Shown here one piece after another: positions 6,212 through 13,081 of a DNA stretch of 13,424 nucleotides (the first letter of the stretch is position 1; each line of letters begins with the position of its first letter). The translations under genes were made by a program, and so were the position numbers. The DNA lies in NCBI GenBank assembly GCA_002731735.1, contig PCCM01000073.1, forward strand, positions 6,062 through 19,485. Direction: 5' to 3'. The stretch comes from Gemmatimonadota bacterium (GTDB lineage Bacteria > Gemmatimonadota > Gemmatimonadetes > Longimicrobiales > Gaopeijiaceae). The notes under the pieces are model-generated. The model did not search any database. It was not told the origin of the DNA and was given only the letters and a program-made list of their open reading frames with translations.

Positions 6212-8562
6212 CACCCTGACCCCGACGGTCCGGTCAACTCCTCCGTATGGCGAGGCTCCCGGGGTTTAAAACTCCTTAGGCGGTTGGCGTTGGTCACGAC
6301 AGTGACCGAACTGAACGCCATGGCCGCCCCTGCGTAGACGGGCTTCAAGAGGATGCCGAACACGGGATAGAACACACCCGCCGCCACCGGAATTCCGAGC
6401 ACGTTGTAAATGAAAGCGCCGACCAGATTCTGCCGGATATTGGCGAACGTAGCCTCTGAGATTTCCATGAGATCGACCACACCCCCCAAGGATCCGCCCA
6501 TGAGCGTGACATCGGCGGCCTCCATCGCCACATCCGTCCCGGTTCCGATGGCGATCCCGATATCCGCCTGGGCAAGCGCCGGTGCATCGTTGATGCCGTC
6601 ACCCACCATGGCCACCCGCGCACCCCTCTTCTGCAGCTCCGCGATTCGCTGCGCCTTCTGGTCCGGTAGCACACGGGCCCACACCGTATCGACACCAACC
6701 TCGCGTGCTACGGCCCGGGCGGTCGCTTCGTGGTCGCCAGTCAAGATCACGACGTGTTTACCCAGGGCCTGGAGCCGGCGAATCACATCAACCGAATCCG
6801 CCTTCACAGGATCGAAAATTCCAAGTGCGCCGAGAGGCCTCCCGTCGGCCGCGGCCAGAATTGGTGTGCGCCCTTCCGCCGCCAGATCGGTAGCCTTTCT
6901 CTCTAGGTCCTGCGTGTCTACACCGGCTTCCGCCAGGAAAGAGGCGGTACCCACGAGCACGGTCTTCCCGCCGACCGCCGCCCGCACGCCGCGCCCCGGA
7001 ACGGCCACGAAATCCGTAGCCCGTTCGAAGCGGATTCCGCGGGCCGCGGCGCCATCGACAACGGCCATCCCGAGCGGGTGCTCCGATCCCGCTTCGACCG
7101 CCGCGGTCAACCTCAGAAGGTCCTTGTCGCTCACACCTCCCAATGGAACCACATCAGTGAGGGTCGCCGCACCCTGCGTGACCGTCCCGGTCTTGTCGAG
7201 CACAACGGTGTCCACGTTACGGGCCCTCTGCAACGCCTCCCCGTTCCGGATGAGGACGCCGTACTCCGCCGCCTTCCCCACGGCGACCATGATCGAGATC
7301 GGCGTGGCCAGACCCAGTGCGCAAGGGCAGGCGATGACCAGGACGGCGACGGCGACAACCACCGCGTAACTCAGCGACGGACCGAACGTGTACCAGACGG
7401 CGAACGAAACCACCGAAATGATCATGACAGAGGGCACAAAGTAGCTAGCCACCACGTCCACTACCTTCTGGATCGGCGGCTTGGCCCCCTGTGCGCTCCG
7501 TACCATCTGAACGATCCGAGACAAGACCATCTCACTTCCAACTCGCTCGGCCACGAATTGGATGACACCAGAGGCGTTGATCGTGCCACCGACGACCTCG
7601 TCCCCCGGAGCCTTCTCGACGGGGATGCTCTCCCCGGTGACCATCGATTCGTCGACAGCGCTCCGGCCATCGTGAACACGGCCGTCAACCGGAATTTTCT
7701 CGCCGGGGCGCACCACCACAATGTCACCCACCCGCACCGTGGCGGCCGGAATCTCCACCTCGGCGTTCCCGCGAATGACCCTGGCGACCAGGGGGCGAAG
7801 GTCCATGAGGCGCCGAACCGCTTGAGAGGTCTGGCCTCTCGCGCGGGCCTCGAGCGCCTGGCCGAGCACCACGAGAGTGATCACAACCGCCGTTGCCTCG
7901 TAGAACGGGTGAGCCGTCCCCTCAGGAAAGAGCCCGGGAAAAGCAACCGCAAAAGTCGAGTACAGCCAGGCGGCCCCCGTCCCGAGCGCAACCAGCGTGT
8001 CCATGTTGGCGTCGTGCCGCCGGAAGGCCGACCATCCCCCCGTAAAGAACCGGCCACCGACATGCACCATGATGGGGACAGTCAAGAAGCCGCTGAGCGT
8101 CCACAGGGCCCGCATCACACTGGGACTCAGGTCCTGAAGACCGGAGATGAACTGAGCGTGCCCTATGAGCACGACAGGCACACCCAGCAAGGCTCCGATC
8201 TTGAAGCGGCGGAAAAGCGAGCTTGCTTCCGCTTCCCGTTCCTCGTCGCGACGCCGGAGGGTCTCTTCGATGCCCTCTGCCTCGGCGACCGAGTCGACCC
8301 CGTAGCCGGCCGCCACCACGGCTTCCCGAATGGCATCCCTTTCCAAGGCTCCGGGAGTATACTGTACACGCGCGGCTTCCGTTGCGAGGCTGACGTCCAC
8401 GTGAGCAACGCCGGAAACGCCGGCCACCGCATTTTCCACACGCCGGACGCACGCGGCGCAGGTCATGCCCGTAATCGGAATCTCCTGCGTGAGGAGCGTG
8501 GTTGCCGAACCGGCTTCTGCCGCGGAGGGAGCCGGACCGACCTCAGGGGAAGATGAATCCAT
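6211..8562 (-). CDS. copA: Copper-exporting P1B-type ATPase CopA
   Basis: Inner-membrane ATPase predicted to pump Cu(I) out of the cytoplasm. The protein is 783 residues. It has one N-terminal heavy-metal-associated domain with GMTCAAC (C35, C38), a first membrane group, and the actuator domain with TGE (309-311). The transmembrane metal site is ACPCALG (C412-P-C414), the hallmark of Cu+ pumps. The catalytic D456 is in DKTGT, the SEHP motif has H495-P496, the hinge is GDGIND (654-659), and the last membrane pair follows. All catalytic motifs are intact. It starts on ATG only 17 nt after the receiver gene's stop; the junction is almost entirely made of the 20-bp repeat, with only a weak GAAG ribosome-binding site. 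No CsoR- or CueR-type regulator is in the window. Silver transport is also possible; Zn/Cd specificity is unlikely given CPC. Confidence 0.96.
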   Translation of the reverse strand: MDSSSPEVGPAPSAAEAGSATTLLTQEIPITGMTCAACVRRVENAVAGVSGVAHVDVSLATEAARVQYTPGALERDAIREAVVAAGYGVDSVAEAEGIEETLRRRDEEREAEASSLFRRFKIGALLGVPVVLIGHAQFISGLQDLSPSVMRALWTLSGFLTVPIMVHVGGRFFTGGWSAFRRHDANMDTLVALGTGAAWLYSTFAVAFPGLFPEGTAHPFYEATAVVITLVVLGQALEARARGQTSQAVRRLMDLRPLVARVIRGNAEVEIPAATVRVGDIVVVRPGEKIPVDGRVHDGRSAVDESMVTGESIPVEKAPGDEVVGGTINASGVIQFVAERVGSEMVLSRIVQMVRSAQGAKPPIQKVVDVVASYFVPSVMIISVVSFAVWYTFGPSLSYAVVVAVAVLVIACPCALGLATPISIMVAVGKAAEYGVLIRNGEALQRARNVDTVVLDKTGTVTQGAATLTDVVPLGGVSDKDLLRLTAAVEAGSEHPLGMAVVDGAAARGIRFERATDFVAVPGRGVRAAVGGKTVLVGTASFLAEAGVDTQDLERKATDLAAEGRTPILAAADGRPLGALGIFDPVKADSVDVIRRLQALGKHVVILTGDHEATARAVAREVGVDTVWARVLPDQKAQRIAELQKRGARVAMVGDGINDAPALAQADIGIAIGTGTDVAMEAADVTLMGGSLGGVVDLMEISEATFANIRQNLVGAFIYNVLGIPVAAGVFYPVFGILLKPVYAGAAMAFSSVTVVTNANRLRSFKPREPRHTEELTGPSGSG

Positions 8563-8581
8563 ACTTCTTCAACAGCCTTCT
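8562..8581 (-). repeat. 20-bp dispersed repeat, copy 2
   Basis: AGAAGGCTGTTGAAGAAGTA on the minus strand differs at one base from the plus-strand copy at 1799-1818. It overlaps the TAG stop of the receiver gene (8580-8582) and the first base of the copA start codon, so it forms the whole junction between the two and supplies the bases just before the copA start. Confidence 0.55.
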
Positions 8582-9065
8582 AAAACGCGCCCGTGACTCT
8601 TCCGTAGAAATATAGCGCGATCAACACCCCCACGACCGCCACCCAACGGAGCACTTTCACAGCCGCCATCGATTGGCGGTCCACAGCACTGACCGCCGTC
8701 GACGACGCACCCGTCGCCCCTCGGCGAATCGCCCCCAATTCCGTGACGTTCCGAAGGAGGGCACTGAGATTCGCCTCGAGCTCCAGGGGATTGCTCGGTT
8801 TCGTGATGAAGTGATTGCCACCGAGTCTGTAGCTCTTGGCAACACCGTCGTCGCGGTCGGACGATGTAAGAATCGCCACGGGGATCGAACGGATCCTATC
8901 ATCCCGTTTGATCTCCTCGAGAGCTTCGGAGCCCGTGCAAGCTCTCCGCATCTCCACGGGGACTCCAGCGGCCTCCTTAAGAGCTCGTTCGATGACAATA
9001 GCGTCGTCGTCCTCAGCGAGAACGACGTGCCACCCCGTCTTCTCCACCCTTTGGGGCGCTCTCAC
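8580..9065 (-). CDS. Degenerate response-regulator receiver protein with C-terminal membrane helix
   Basis: The 161-residue protein begins as a CheY/Rcp1-type receiver: VVLAEDDDAIVIERAL carries the acidic pair (D19-D20) that normally binds Mg2+. The back half is also clear, with IPVAILTSSD (conserved T67/S68) and GGNHFITKPSNP (K89). The middle is missing: CTGSEALEE (43-51) runs straight into IKRDDRIRSIP, where family members have some 30-40 more residues, including the beta-3 strand and phosphoacceptor Asp. Phosphorylation at the normal site therefore looks impossible. After the receiver, a Ser/Ala-rich linker leads to a helix near 137-154 (WVAVVGVLIALYFYG) that should anchor it in the membrane. 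The GTG start overlaps the upstream SPOR gene's stop as GTGA and has a strong GAGGAG. No output domain or kinase is present. Function unknown. Confidence 0.8.
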   Translation of the reverse strand: MRAPQRVEKTGWHVVLAEDDDAIVIERALKEAAGVPVEMRRACTGSEALEEIKRDDRIRSIPVAILTSSDRDDGVAKSYRLGGNHFITKPSNPLELEANLSALLRNVTELGAIRRGATGASSTAVSAVDRQSMAAVKVLRWVAVVGVLIALYFYGRVTGAF

Positions 9066-9916
9066 GGCACGGGCTCCTCATCGGGCACATCAGCCGCAAT
9101 GGTGGCTTCGTGCCCCCGTCTCCTCACTTGATCCATCAATTCGGCGGCTCCGGCCCGATCGGAAAACGCCCCGATTCTCACGCGCACGAGCGGACTCTCG
9201 GGGACACGGACGATTCTCGCGCGGAAGCCGGAGGCGTTCACCGCCGCCAACAGATCTCTCGCGCGCTCCTCGCTCTCGAATGCCCCTACCTGAACAGCAT
9301 AGCGGAGCGACGCCGTTTCGGCGCCGGGAGGGGAGTCCGCCTCGGGTTCCTGAACGGTGGCGGCAGCGGCAGCATCGGCACCGGTAGCCGAATCGGCACT
9401 GCGAAGGGCTAGAGCCTCCGCTTCTCGGGCCGCGGCCTCGGCCTCCTCAACCCCTACCAAGTGATCGGAGAGCCATTCCTCTGCCTGGCGGCGCCTCGGA
9501 CTCCTCGGATAATCCGTAACCAAAGTCCGGAAGTAACCTGCTGCGCGCGGAAGATCCCCGGCGCCGGCTGAGATCAAGCCGAGGCGCAGCATCGCCTCAT
9601 CAGAGTAAGAACCACCCGGATACTCCAAAGCCAAACGCTGGAAGTCGAGGCCAGCCGTGTTAGGATCCACAGTGAGGATGGCCCTCAACCACAGGCCGTG
9701 CTGCCGGTCGCGTCGGTTCGATCCAGCCCGTTCATTCAGCCACCAAGAATCGAGCGCGGTCCGAGCTTCATCGGCACGGCCAGCCAAGGCCAGTGAATCC
9801 ACCGTAGCCAGGCTCTCCTGAGCGCCTACCGGAACCGCGACGCCCACTGCCAGGATCACGGCAGATAAGAGGCCTACGCCGCGACGTCTTCGCGGCTCAT
9901 CAATGTGAGAAGCCAT
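9062..9916 (-). CDS. Periplasmic TPR/SPOR-domain protein
   Basis: The 284-residue protein is predicted to be exported. It has four arginines (9-12), a hydrophobic core (14-30) and a likely signal peptidase I site after Ala32 (VGA, then QE). Residues 40-145 form helical TPR-like repeats of the kind found in YbgF/CpoB proteins (FQRLALEYPGGSYSDEAMLR, then YFRTLVTDYPRSP). An Ala/Glu-rich linker (about 150-200) leads to a SPOR domain at 204-276, starting YAVQVGAFESEERA and with a second VRIGAFSDRAGA. SPOR domains bind denuded peptidoglycan glycan strands, often at the septum, so a cell-wall or division role is likely. The ATG at 9916 overlaps holA by 43 nt and is needed to keep the basic n-region; GGAAG precedes it. 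It overlaps the next gene by 4 nt. The exact role is not known. Confidence 0.88.
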   Translation of the reverse strand: MASHIDEPRRRRGVGLLSAVILAVGVAVPVGAQESLATVDSLALAGRADEARTALDSWWLNERAGSNRRDRQHGLWLRAILTVDPNTAGLDFQRLALEYPGGSYSDEAMLRLGLISAGAGDLPRAAGYFRTLVTDYPRSPRRRQAEEWLSDHLVGVEEAEAAAREAEALALRSADSATGADAAAAATVQEPEADSPPGAETASLRYAVQVGAFESEERARDLLAAVNASGFRARIVRVPESPLVRVRIGAFSDRAGAAELMDQVRRRGHEATIAADVPDEEPVP

Positions 9917-10878
9917 TCTTCCAGGTGGTGCTCGTCGGAAAGGGAACTCGCCTTCAGCAAACGATCGACCCGAAGCAGGCCCAATACCGCCGACCTGATC
10001 TCATCCGCACTCCATCCCCCGGCCTGAAGGCTGATCTGCCGGGACAGCCACCGCTGGTGAGGGGGAAGTACCTCCTCGACGGCCCGGGGGCCACTCTCCA
10101 CTACCAAGCCGATTCTCAACAGGTGGGTCGACAACCCGACGGTCAGACCGACACCGCTCTCGCCCTGGTTCAAGAGTACTCGAACGCCCGTTACGGCCTC
10201 CCGAAAACGCCTGAGGCCCACGAGATCGAACCACCTCCAGCGATCCTGTTTCGGCAAGACGATTCCGGCCGCCCGAACATGCTCTAGGGTAATACGACCT
10301 TCTTCTCCCGCAACCGTATTGAGCTTTTCGATCTCCTGCGAGAGGATACCCAGGTCGGTCCCAATTGCTTGGCCCAAGGCCCTCGCGGCGTCAGGCTCCA
10401 TGACAGTCCTGAAGCGGACGGTGACCTCCTCCATCAACCACCCGGGCACGTCCTCCGGCGCGATCATTGCAAATTCGACCGATTGAGCCCGCTTGATCAA
10501 GGTCTGATAGAACTTCGCCTTCGAACGTTCGGGAATCCGCGCCGAAAGAATCAGCGCGAGATCCGAAGGGGGATTTTCGACAAGGCCGAGGATCAGGTCC
10601 CGGGATCGTGCCGCACCGGCAAACGCTTCGGTGCCCCTCACCACGACCACCCTCCGCTCGGCCATCATCGGAGGCGTGGCCAGTATTCGGGCGAGATCAT
10701 CGACGCTCACGTCGGAGGCTTGCACCACGTCCAGGTTGAAGTCACGAGTGCCTTGATCCAGATGGACCTCTACCAGGGCTTGAACCGCCTCCCTCTTGCG
10801 ATGCTCATCCCCGCCATAAAGGAAAAAAACCCCACCCCGGGATCCTTGCGTGAGGACCTTCGGGAGAGGGTTATTCAT
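9874..10878 (-). CDS. holA: DNA polymerase III subunit delta
   Basis: Delta is the clamp-loader subunit that opens the beta sliding clamp. The protein is 334 residues, close to the usual 330-345. Its N-terminal region has the family signature FFLYGGDEHRKREAVQAL (18-35), then RDFNLDVVQASDVSVDDLAR and MAERRVVVVRGTEAF. The middle and end keep the family pattern with LGILSQEIEKLNTVAG in domain II and a helical C-terminal collar domain ending LLKASSLSDEHHLEEWLLTL. No Walker motif is expected, since delta does not bind ATP. The ATG at 10878 has no obvious Shine-Dalgarno. The gene follows the anti-sigma gene after 45 nt and overlaps the SPOR gene by 43 nt, so it seems to be expressed from the sigma-factor operon. 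Confidence 0.93.
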   Translation of the reverse strand: MNNPLPKVLTQGSRGGVFFLYGGDEHRKREAVQALVEVHLDQGTRDFNLDVVQASDVSVDDLARILATPPMMAERRVVVVRGTEAFAGAARSRDLILGLVENPPSDLALILSARIPERSKAKFYQTLIKRAQSVEFAMIAPEDVPGWLMEEVTVRFRTVMEPDAARALGQAIGTDLGILSQEIEKLNTVAGEEGRITLEHVRAAGIVLPKQDRWRWFDLVGLRRFREAVTGVRVLLNQGESGVGLTVGLSTHLLRIGLVVESGPRAVEEVLPPHQRWLSRQISLQAGGWSADEIRSAVLGLLRVDRLLKASSLSDEHHLEEWLLTLMSREDVAA

Positions 10879-10900
10879 AGGGGGCGATTTGTTGGATGTG

Positions 10901-10922
10901 TCCGTCCGTCCAATTCCGTCCG
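10901..10922. repeat. Short GGAC/GTCC tandem repeat between anti-sigma gene and holA
   Basis: TCCGTCCGTCC and, four bases on, CCGTCCGT occupy most of the 45-nt gap between the anti-sigma stop and the holA start. On the transcribed strand this reads as repeated GGAC units. They are purine-rich but lie 20 nt or more from the holA ATG, so they are not an obvious ribosome-binding site. Confidence 0.4.
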
Positions 10923-10923
10923 T

Positions 10924-11487
10924 TCAGTCAAGACCCGTTCTTCGGAGTACCCGTTCGCCACGATCCTGCTGACCACGATTCCGCTCACTCATCGGAGAAT
11001 ACTCGAAGAGGAGATCCTCCGTGTCAGACCATAACCCTCCCGGGAACAGACCGGAAGAGACTGGCGTGAGCCCTGGCACATCAGGGCCGACAAGCGACTC
11101 GAGCATCGGCGGACCCGATACGATGATGGCCGGAAGGTCGACTTCGGGAACACCACCGCCGATCATCGGCGACCATGCGACTGCGGTGAGCAGGATCGCC
11201 ATACCCAGCACGGTTGCCGCCGGAATGGCGGAAGCTTTGCCGGGCCGGGCCGCCGATCCGCCTTCGTCTAGGTGAAACAAGCGGTGTTGGAGTCGCGGAC
11301 GGAAACTCTCGGCGAGTTCAGGCCTGGGCATCACATGGAGCAGCGCCACACTCCGGGTCACAACCTCCTGGTACCGAGCACACTTTCCGCATGCCGCCAG
11401 GTGGGCCTCGGCTTCCTTCCGTACCGGGGCTTCCTCCGGGGCGTCATAAAACTCGGAAAACCGGCTTAGAAATTCCGAGCAATCCAT
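10924..11487 (-). CDS. Anti-sigma factor with zinc-finger (zf-HC2) domain
   Basis: The 187-residue protein is a predicted membrane-bound partner of the ECF sigma factor encoded just upstream. The N-terminal cytoplasmic part has the zinc-binding pattern of ZAS-type anti-sigma factors: C3, H29, C33 and C36, the last three in HLAACGKC. A single transmembrane helix is predicted near 86-107 (IPAATVLGMAILLTAVAW). The remaining 80 residues would face the periplasm; they are rich in Gly and Pro with no domain I recognise, and could be the sensory or proteolysed part. The ATG at 11487 is followed at once by the conserved N-terminus. The only nearby Shine-Dalgarno-like sequence, AGGAG at 11501-11505, is 13 nt away and partly inside an inverted repeat. 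Confidence 0.88.
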   Translation of the reverse strand: MDCSEFLSRFSEFYDAPEEAPVRKEAEAHLAACGKCARYQEVVTRSVALLHVMPRPELAESFRPRLQHRLFHLDEGGSAARPGKASAIPAATVLGMAILLTAVAWSPMIGGGVPEVDLPAIIVSGPPMLESLVGPDVPGLTPVSSGLFPGGLWSDTEDLLFEYSPMSERNRGQQDRGERVLRRTGLD

Positions 11488-11501
11488 AGCTTGATACGGA
11501 C

Positions 11502-11588
11502 TCCTGATCCAAGATTCGCGAACGGCATACGTAGTCGAGCTTGATTATTACGTGCACCGGTCGGCGGTGTTCCCTACTTGGATCAGGA
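11502..11588 (-). promoter_or_regulatory. 12-bp inverted repeat in the sigma/anti-sigma gap, overlapping the anti-sigma ribosome-binding site
   Basis: TCCTGATCCAAG (11502-11513) and CTTGGATCAGGA (11577-11588) are perfect reverse complements separated by 63 nt. In the transcript the downstream arm holds AGGA of the AGGAG in front of the anti-sigma ATG, so pairing would hide that site. A separate 8-base direct repeat, AGCTTGAT (11488-11495 and 11538-11545), also lies in this 126-nt gap. The repeat is read directly; control of anti-sigma translation is inference. A DNA-binding site is a weaker alternative, given the long spacing. Confidence 0.45.
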
Positions 11589-11613
11589 CGACGAGGAACG
11601 AGGTCCCGGTGAG

Positions 11614-12255
11614 TCAGTCGAGCGAGGGGGCGATCACTCGGGCGAAGTTGTTGCGCGCCCGGTTCAGGCGGCTCTTCACCGTGCCCAGATTACATCCCGT
11701 GATTTCCGCGATCTCCTCATAGGTCTTGCCCTCGAGTTCGCGCAGCACAAAAACGATGCGATGATGTTCTGGCAGCTGCGTCACTGCCTTCTCCACCAAG
11801 TCCTTGAGGTGCCGCTTGCGGAAGAGATCGTCGGGCCTGTAGGTGGAGTCCTCCCATTCGAGCGGCCTGTGATCGGCCTCCCAGTTCTTCCGGATGGTCT
11901 GGAAAAGCACCAACGGGTTCCTCGAGCGATTGCGCAGCTCGTTCTTGGCCAGATTCCCGGCAATCGTGTAAATCCACGTCGAAAACTTCTTGGTCTGGTC
12001 GAAACGGTGCATATGGCGGTACACCCTGACGAACGTCTCCTGCACCAGATCCTGCGCCCGCTCACGGTCGCCGACCGTACGATAGACAAAGTTCAAGAGG
12101 CGTCCATCGTACCGTTTCACCAACTCCCCAAACGCACGCTCGTCACCGCCGAGGAAGGCCCGGACGACATCACTGTCGCCGAGTTGCTCGAGCATCTTGC
12201 GATGCTCTTTTGCCGCACCACCTGGCAGAACCTGGATTTCGGCTGTGTTCTTCAC
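11614..12255 (-). CDS. ECF (group 4) RNA polymerase sigma factor
   Basis: The 213-residue protein has the two-domain layout of RpoE-like sigma factors. Region 2 spans about 44-112 (FGELVKRYDGRLLNFVYRTV, then AQDLVQETFVRVYRHMHRF and FSTWIYTIAGNLAKNELRNR), which binds core polymerase and the -10 element. Region 4 spans about 152-204, with the helix-turn-helix TYEEIAEITGCNLGTVKSRL that reads the -35 element. The linker between them is charged. The GTG at 12255 is chosen because GGGGGAG lies 7-8 nt upstream; the next ATG (codon 21) has no such site, although region 2 would survive from there. The anti-sigma gene follows after 126 nt, which strongly suggests a regulated pair. The signal sensed is unknown; the holA, SPOR and copA genes downstream do not reveal it. 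Confidence 0.94.
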   Translation of the reverse strand: MKNTAEIQVLPGGAAKEHRKMLEQLGDSDVVRAFLGGDERAFGELVKRYDGRLLNFVYRTVGDRERAQDLVQETFVRVYRHMHRFDQTKKFSTWIYTIAGNLAKNELRNRSRNPLVLFQTIRKNWEADHRPLEWEDSTYRPDDLFRKRHLKDLVEKAVTQLPEHHRIVFVLRELEGKTYEEIAEITGCNLGTVKSRLNRARNNFARVIAPSLD

Positions 12256-12487
12256 GTTGCGGCTCCCCCTACCGCGTCCCGTTATGGCGTAGCGCCACCC
12301 GACTACTTTGTGCTATGCGTAGCCCTTGGGTTTTGAGCATCGCACGTTCCGTGCCACTTCGGTTAAGTGCAAAGTAATCCAATTTCAGACATCCCACGCC
12401 CCTCATCGTCCCACCTAGGGGACGCTTGATCTTAGCGGGGAACACACGCCGGCGCACATCCGCAGGCCCAGTCGGTCCGTTCCCACT
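12256..12487 (-). promoter_or_regulatory. Leader region upstream of the sigma gene, with a sigma-54-like dyad
   Basis: Recognisable Nudix similarity ends near 12488, and this stretch precedes the sigma GTG. On the minus strand 12342-12356 reads TGGCACGGAACGTGC, close to the sigma-54 consensus (TGGCACG, four bases, TTGC) with one mismatch, and would start transcription about 76 nt before the GTG. The same bases form a dyad, GCACG-TTC-CGTGC, and contain GGAAC, a core of many ECF -35 elements, so other readings are open. A short hairpin (TGGCG-TAG-CGCCA) lies at 12285-12297. The broken Nudix frame stays open through this region to 12269. Confidence 0.3.
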
Positions 12488-13081
12488 GTGATCGCCTCGC
12501 ACAAATCGATCCGCGAAGAGGATGGCGGCCATGCTCTTGGCGTCCACGATCCGTCCGTCCCAGACCATATCGAGCGCCTCAAAAAAGGAGACTCTCACCA
12601 CTTCTATGAATTCGTCCCGGGTCTCTGGAGAGTTCGCCAGGCTCAAGATTCGTCGCGATGAAGAGCCTGATCACCTCGTCCGTAAAACCGGGTGTGGTAT
12701 ATATATACGTGTGAGGGCTGTCATTTGTGACGCCCGCATCCCGGTTTCTTCTTCCAGCTCCCTGTGCGCGCATTCCTCCCAACTCTCCTCGGGACCTGCG
12801 GGTATGCCGGCCGGGACTTCATCGAGATAGCCGTCGGACGCGTATCGGTACTGCCGCACCAGCAGCACATCGGGGTCAGGATCCAACAAATCGCCTAGGA
12901 GGGGCAACACGGCAGACGCGCCGACATGCCGAATCATCTCGAGTTGGCCTTCGCTCCCGTCTGGGAACCGAACCGTGTCCACGCTCAGCCGAACTACCCG
13001 CCCCTCGTACACGACCTCGCTGTCGATCCGTCCAGGCACGTGCGTACTCAGACCGCCTCGACAACCGTCACGGTTCCCCAT
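12269..13081 (-). pseudogene. Nudix hydrolase (ADP-ribose pyrophosphatase-like), disrupted by two frameshifts
   Basis: An intact gene would hydrolyse a nucleoside diphosphate derivative, most likely ADP-ribose. The first part (ATG at 13081, preceded by GAAGGA) includes YEGRVVRLSVDTVRFPDG, then VLLVRQYRY, and the Nudix box at 92-115 ending RELEEETGM, with seemingly one extra residue between its first Gly and Glu. The frame then breaks at TATATATATA (12698-12707). Removing one TA joins it to RIYTTPGFTDEVIRLFIA, a normal ADPRP continuation. A second break lies at CCCGGG (12616-12621). Removing one G gives SRDPDEFIEVVRV and continues to VDAKSMAAILFADRF. The two shifts add three bases, so the last part is in the original frame, but it runs about 75 codons past the usual end. 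The ATG overlaps the M16 peptidase gene by 34 nt. Sequencing error is possible. The Nudix box survives in the 136-residue first fragment. Confidence 0.82.
12698..12707. repeat. (TA)5 dinucleotide tract at the first Nudix frameshift
   Basis: TATATATATA is a striking AT run in GC-rich coding sequence. It sits exactly where the Nudix reading frame breaks, and four units instead of five would restore the frame at this point. Slipped-strand gain of one unit is the simplest explanation. Confidence 0.7.

Noticed and set aside
7078..8556. Plus-strand open frame of 492 codons
   Set aside because: It is antisense to copA, whose motifs are intact. The product is a low-complexity Arg/His/Asp-rich sequence with no recognisable fold.
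12269..12646. A separate 125-codon gene between the Nudix and sigma genes
   Set aside because: Its first 50 codons are the displaced C-terminal half of the Nudix hydrolase and the rest has no recognisable domain, so it is part of the broken gene.
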